Source: Streptomyces sp. NBC_01142
GTDB lineage: Bacteria; Actinomycetota; Actinomycetes; Streptomycetales; Streptomycetaceae
DNA length: 64,000 nucleotides
NCBI RefSeq assembly: GCF_026341125.1
Contig: NZ_JAPEOR010000002.1
Coordinates: 1,736,001-1,800,000, forward strand
Direction: 5' to 3'
Shown here piece after piece: positions 61,349 through 64,000 of the stretch. Every line of letters starts with the position of its first letter. Position 1 is the stretch's first letter. The translations under genes and the position numbers were made by a program. The notes below the pieces were generated by a model that did not search any database, was not told the origin of the DNA, and saw only the letters and a program-made list of their open reading frames with translations.

Positions 61349-62350
61349 ATGATCCTGCGTGAATTTTTGTGCGTCGACACTGACAAAGTCCGAGCGATGC
61401 TCGCTCAACTCAATGGTGGGGTAGCGGAAGAAGCGCGGGAGACAAGTCGTGAAGAGAAAAAGAACACCGTCGGGCCGAGAAGTGTTGCCCAGCACCTGCA
61501 GACAACTGGCAGCGAGGTATATACGCAGAAATCTCTAGGCGATGCGATATTCCCTTCGCTTGAAGAAGCGCTGGAGTCCGAATCACTGCTTCGGGACATC
61601 TCTCTCGAAGCTGCTGACCCCTCTCAGTGGACGTCAGGGAATCTGAAGAAGATTGCCCCTCCAGGGTCGCTTGTTCGCATCACGGCTCCGGGATCACTGT
61701 TCGACACTCGATATGCTGCCAGTGTCTTCGCGGCGTTCGCTTCAGTTAATTCAGGACTACAGGGAATCGGTGCCTTGCCGGCCTCTGGAGCCACCAACCC
61801 TCCGACCGGCAGGAAGAAGCAGGGCCAGCAGCGCCCTCGGCAGCCGAAGCCTGGTCAAGTGCAACCGGATCGCCAACTGGAAGACTCCATCATGGATTTT
61901 GGTGGGATTGACGGCATCGATGGTGAAGTTCTCCGTTCCATCATTCGCATGGCGAGAGGAATCTTTGCGCCAGGGTTGCATATCAACCTCTCACCTGTTG
62001 ATGCAGGAGGAGTGTTGATTGGCTCTCGACTGCAGGAGGGGCGTCAGTACCTAGATACTGAAGCAGATATCCTCTTCGCGCGCTATGGGACAGAGGCGCA
62101 GGAGTGGACGCTAGTGGGCAGTGTGGGAAGTTATGGTCCCGAGGACACCGATCTGCCAGACTTTACATTCTCCAATCCGGACGGAACCGTAAATAGGGGG
62201 CACTTCGCCGATGCCATTAATGGGCTAATGAAGCACCTAGGCGGTACGGGGTTCATCGACCTTCCTCAGTACCCCGGATTCTCGCTGATTCCGTTCGCGG
62301 TGTACCGATCGATTCCTCGCTTCTCCAACACCGTCGCTCTGCAACCCTGA
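61349..62350 (+). CDS. DUF6414-like hypothetical protein
   Basis: 333 residues from ATG 61349 (GAAGGAG 6 bases upstream). It begins REFLCVDTDKVRAMLAQLNG, the start pattern of DUF6414 proteins. A glycine/proline/lysine linker (TGRKKQGQQRPRQPKPGQ) occupies about 152-170, and the C-terminus has VGSVGSYGPEDTDLP. DUF6414 proteins are frequent in mobile and defence regions; their function is not known. It is the last gene before the tRNA-Ser fragment. Confidence 0.7.
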   Translation: MILREFLCVDTDKVRAMLAQLNGGVAEEARETSREEKKNTVGPRSVAQHLQTTGSEVYTQKSLGDAIFPSLEEALESESLLRDISLEAADPSQWTSGNLKKIAPPGSLVRITAPGSLFDTRYAASVFAAFASVNSGLQGIGALPASGATNPPTGRKKQGQQRPRQPKPGQVQPDRQLEDSIMDFGGIDGIDGEVLRSIIRMARGIFAPGLHINLSPVDAGGVLIGSRLQEGRQYLDTEADILFARYGTEAQEWTLVGSVGSYGPEDTDLPDFTFSNPDGTVNRGHFADAINGLMKHLGGTGFIDLPQYPGFSLIPFAVYRSIPRFSNTVALQP

Positions 62351-62392
62351 ACGGTCGGCGGAGCCTCAATGGGCGAGTCAACCCCTGAAGGA

Positions 62393-62450
62393 TCTTGAAA
62401 ACCGTCGTGGCAGCGATGTCACCATGGGTTCAAATCCCACACCCACCGCA
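62393..62450 (+). other. 3' half of tRNA-Ser-like gene (attachment-site relic)
   Basis: TCTTGAAAACCGTCGTGGCA then the long variable arm, a T arm TGGG-TTCAAAT-CCCA, and CACCGCA at the end resemble the 3' part of a class-II tRNA-Ser with an anticodon loop CTTGAAA. The 5' half is replaced by unrelated sequence (the 3' end of the 61349 gene). This marks the end of an element integrated in a tRNA-Ser gene. Confidence 0.75.
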
Positions 62451-62454
62451 GGTG

Positions 62455-62491
62455 AACGGCCCCTGACCCGGTAACTCGGTCAGGGGCCGTT
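62455..62491 (+). terminator. Strong terminator downstream of tRNA-Ser fragment
   Basis: A perfect 14-bp stem, AACGGCCCCTGACC (62455-62468) with GGTCAGGGGCCGTT (62478-62491), 9-base loop, then TCTC. It is probably the native terminator of the original tRNA gene. Confidence 0.85.
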
Positions 62492-62614
62492 CTCGTGAGC
62501 GTGGTCTGCCAGAGACCGCTGTTCCCCGCTGTTTCCCGACCGAACGGGCACGGCCACCTTCTGATCACGCGGTGGGCGCGAGTTTGGGCCCCAGCTGAGC
62601 CGGGGCCCGGGTGC

Positions 62615-62752
62615 TCAGCCCTCGTTCCACTCGCGGAAGGAGTCCGCGTCGTAGTCGGGGTACTCGACGGGGCAGAGGGTCACGTCCTCCGGGTCCGTGG
62701 AGCGGGGGTTGGGGATCAAGCCGTCGGTGCACTGGGGGTCGGTGCAGGCCAT
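62615..62752 (-). CDS. 45-residue cysteine-containing small protein
   Basis: From ATG 62752 (GAGGAG 7 bases upstream): MACTDPQCTDGLIPNPRSTD then PEDVTLCPVEYPDYDADSF. Three Cys and many acidic residues, a mini zinc-ribbon pattern. The good ribosome site supports it being real. The function is unknown. It lies just right of the tRNA-Ser relic. Confidence 0.6.
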   Translation of the reverse strand: MACTDPQCTDGLIPNPRSTDPEDVTLCPVEYPDYDADSFREWNEG

Positions 62753-62809
62753 GGTGTGCTCCTCGAGGTCGGGGCCGTTGTCCTGATGGGCTCCGCCCAG
62801 CACGGTTCT

Positions 62810-62865
62810 GGGAGGGGGCACAAGGTGGAGCACCCCACTGTCTGAACGACCTTGTGCCCCCTCCC
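62810..62865. repeat. 17-bp perfect inverted repeat with 22-base spacer
   Basis: GGGAGGGGGCACAAGGT (62810-62826) and ACCTTGTGCCCCCTCCC (62849-62865). It lies just upstream of the 45-residue gene and could be an operator or a strong RNA hairpin. No T-run follows. Confidence 0.8.
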
Positions 62866-63013
62866 AGGTTCGTGCCGCCCTTGGGCATCAGGACAGCGGA
62901 GCCGACCGACAGCCACCCCCACAGCGATCGATCCCACCCCCGACGGACGCCGCTCCACGACCTCACCCCGTCACCGTCACATGGCACCCCGCACGGCTCG
63001 CACGGGTGCACAC

Positions 63014-63182
63014 GCGGTCGGTGGAACGGCTTTGGGCGGGAGCTGCCATGGGGCGAGAGATCGGGGCCCGTAAGCTTTCCGCGACTCGGGCAGTCTCTGG
63101 ACCTGCCCGCAATAGCCCGATGTGGGCCCCGATCTTCGAGGCTCGCCCCATGGTGGCTGCCTAAAGCCGTGGAGCCGACCGC
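63014..63182. repeat. Large imperfect inverted repeat (about 57-bp arms)
   Basis: The left arm 63014-63069 and the right arm 63124-63182 are near-complementary: GCGGTCGG, ACGGCTTTGGGC/ACGGCTTTAGGC, CCATGGGGCGAG and AGATCGGGGCCC all have partners in order. The central loop holds a further hairpin (CGGGCAG 63087-63093 with CTGCCCG 63103-63109). No protein gene lies in 62753-63368. It may be a structured RNA, a replication signal or a fold-back repeat near the GntR gene. Confidence 0.75.
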
Positions 63183-63368
63183 CCCAGCCACGTGCCGGCC
63201 GTTTTCACCTCGGCCAAGTCGTCTCGCTCTAGCCGCGCGACCGGCGTAGCCGGGGACGGAGCGGGGCGGAGACAGGAGCGTCGGTCCCCGGCGGTGAGCC
63301 GGGGAGCGCGCGGCGAGCGGAGCGAGCCGCCTTGAGGAAGTGAAGAAGGTTTGGACCGATCCGGGGTG

Positions 63369-64000
63369 TCAGTTGCGGACGGGGCGGAGTGTGCGGGGGC
63401 TGTCAGCCGTGATGCGGTAGGAGAGTTGGGCCTGGCTGCCGCTGGTGCGGAGCTCTTCGAGGATGAGGGGCTGGTGGTCGCTGCCGTGGGTGACGCGCAA
63501 GGTGTGGATGACCGGTGTGGCGTCGGGGAGCTCCAGGGCGGTGCGCTCGTCGGCTTGCGGCATGCGGGCTCGTACGGTCTCGGACCAGGTCAGCTTGTGG
63601 CCATCCGCTGCGAGGGCGGCGTAGATCTCTTCCAGCGCGGTGTCCGGGGCCTCGGCGAGCGGCGGCGTGTTCTCCGCAGTGGCGAACGGGATCAACACGC
63701 GGTGCATTGCGCAGGTCCGGGTGTCCTGGTTGATCAGCACGCGATCGACGCCGAAGAGAGCTTCTCCCTCGCCGAGTTCGAGTAGCAGGCCGGTTGTCTC
63801 GGTGGTCGTGGTCCGGTAGACGGTCGGCTCGTGCGCCTGCTGCCACTCGGTGAGTTCCGGAGCGAATGTATTTCCGCTGCGGCTGATTGTCCGCACGATC
63901 GTCAACGGTGGCGTCGGTGCGCCCCTCACGAAGCTGCCTTTCCCGTGCCTCACTTCGATGAGTCCTTCAGACCGGAGTGCCGCAATCGCGTTACGCACCG
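63369..64000 (-). CDS. GntR/HutC-family regulator (5' end beyond window)
   Basis: The visible part starts inside the winged helix (VRNAIAALRSEGLIEVRHGKGSFVR) and continues with a UTRA ligand domain (GLLLELGEGEALFGVDRVLI, ALEEIYAALAADGHKLTWSE, LELPDATPVIHTLRVTHGSD) to a stop at 63369. Regulators of this kind (KorSA-like) control conjugation genes on actinomycete integrative elements, so another element may extend to the right. The ligand is unknown. Confidence 0.85.
   Translation of the reverse strand, partial: VRNAIAALRSEGLIEVRHGKGSFVRGAPTPPLTIVRTISRSGNTFAPELTEWQQAHEPTVYRTTTTETTGLLLELGEGEALFGVDRVLINQDTRTCAMHRVLIPFATAENTPPLAEAPDTALEEIYAALAADGHKLTWSETVRARMPQADERTALELPDATPVIHTLRVTHGSDHQPLILEELRTSGSQAQLSYRITADSPRTLRPVRN

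Overview
The window looks like a stretch of Streptomyces chromosome, probably an accessory or arm-proximal region. It has high GC, GTG/TTG starts and GC-skewed third positions. Familiar actinomycete genes include an Ssb with paired GTPases, a TraR/DksA-type zinc-finger protein, FMN-binding PaiB, SpdB/GntR-style element genes and XRE/HATPase sets. All calls come from reading the sequence; no database search was run.

Left part (1-5.7 kb): a 3'-truncated ssb-type gene, two coupled dynamin/YfjP-like GTPases, an intact tRNA-Arg(TCT), and a decayed integrated element. The element comprises a frameshifted tyrosine-recombinase C-terminus, a DksA-like gene and a degenerate 48-bp copy of the tRNA 3' half.

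Central part (5.8-25.4 kb): what appears to be a biosynthetic gene cluster built around S-adenosylmethionine (SAM) turnover. A minus-strand operon holds mtnB, mtnD, mtnC, mtnP, an amidinotransferase and metK. At the far side sits an mtnA-apt fusion. Together these convert methylthioadenosine (MTA) to the methionine keto acid, recover adenine as AMP and re-make SAM. Between them lie a class-I SAM-fold enzyme, two ATP-grasp ligases (one permuted-looking), a GNAT-SIS fusion, a FemAB-like acyltransferase, gamma-glutamylcyclotransferase, an AurF-like diiron oxygenase, a glutamine-amidotransferase-like protein, and MFS and LysE exporters. No PKS or NRPS is present. I infer a small amino-acid or peptide natural product whose key step releases MTA from SAM (an aminocarboxypropyl or azetidine-type reaction) plus an Arg-derived amidine.

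26-36 kb: LuxR-type regulators, a DUF1772 membrane protein, a vWA lipoprotein, an ABC exporter whose ATPase is fused to a hydrolase, a GNAT and a secreted subtilase.

36.2-64 kb: an accretion zone of mobile and conflict genes. A 5'-truncated DUF4291 gene carries the first of three similar ~46-bp direct repeats. These bound an Mrr nuclease-TerD fusion and a membrane-anchored NACHT/STAND-WD40 protein. Then come an XRE/flavoprotein/HATPase group, an IS110-family element, hypothetical membrane genes, a dnaA fragment, a tightly coupled four-gene operon with a degenerate STAND-like NTPase, two identical 928-bp IS5-family elements, tRNA 3'-end fragments marking integration sites, a DUF6414-like gene, a large imperfect inverted repeat and a GntR regulator that runs off the window. 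The best candidates for undescribed biology are the SAM/MTA-recycling cluster with its MtnA-APT fusion, the Mrr-TerD fusion in a repeat-bounded cassette, and the four-gene operon at 52.4-56.5 kb.
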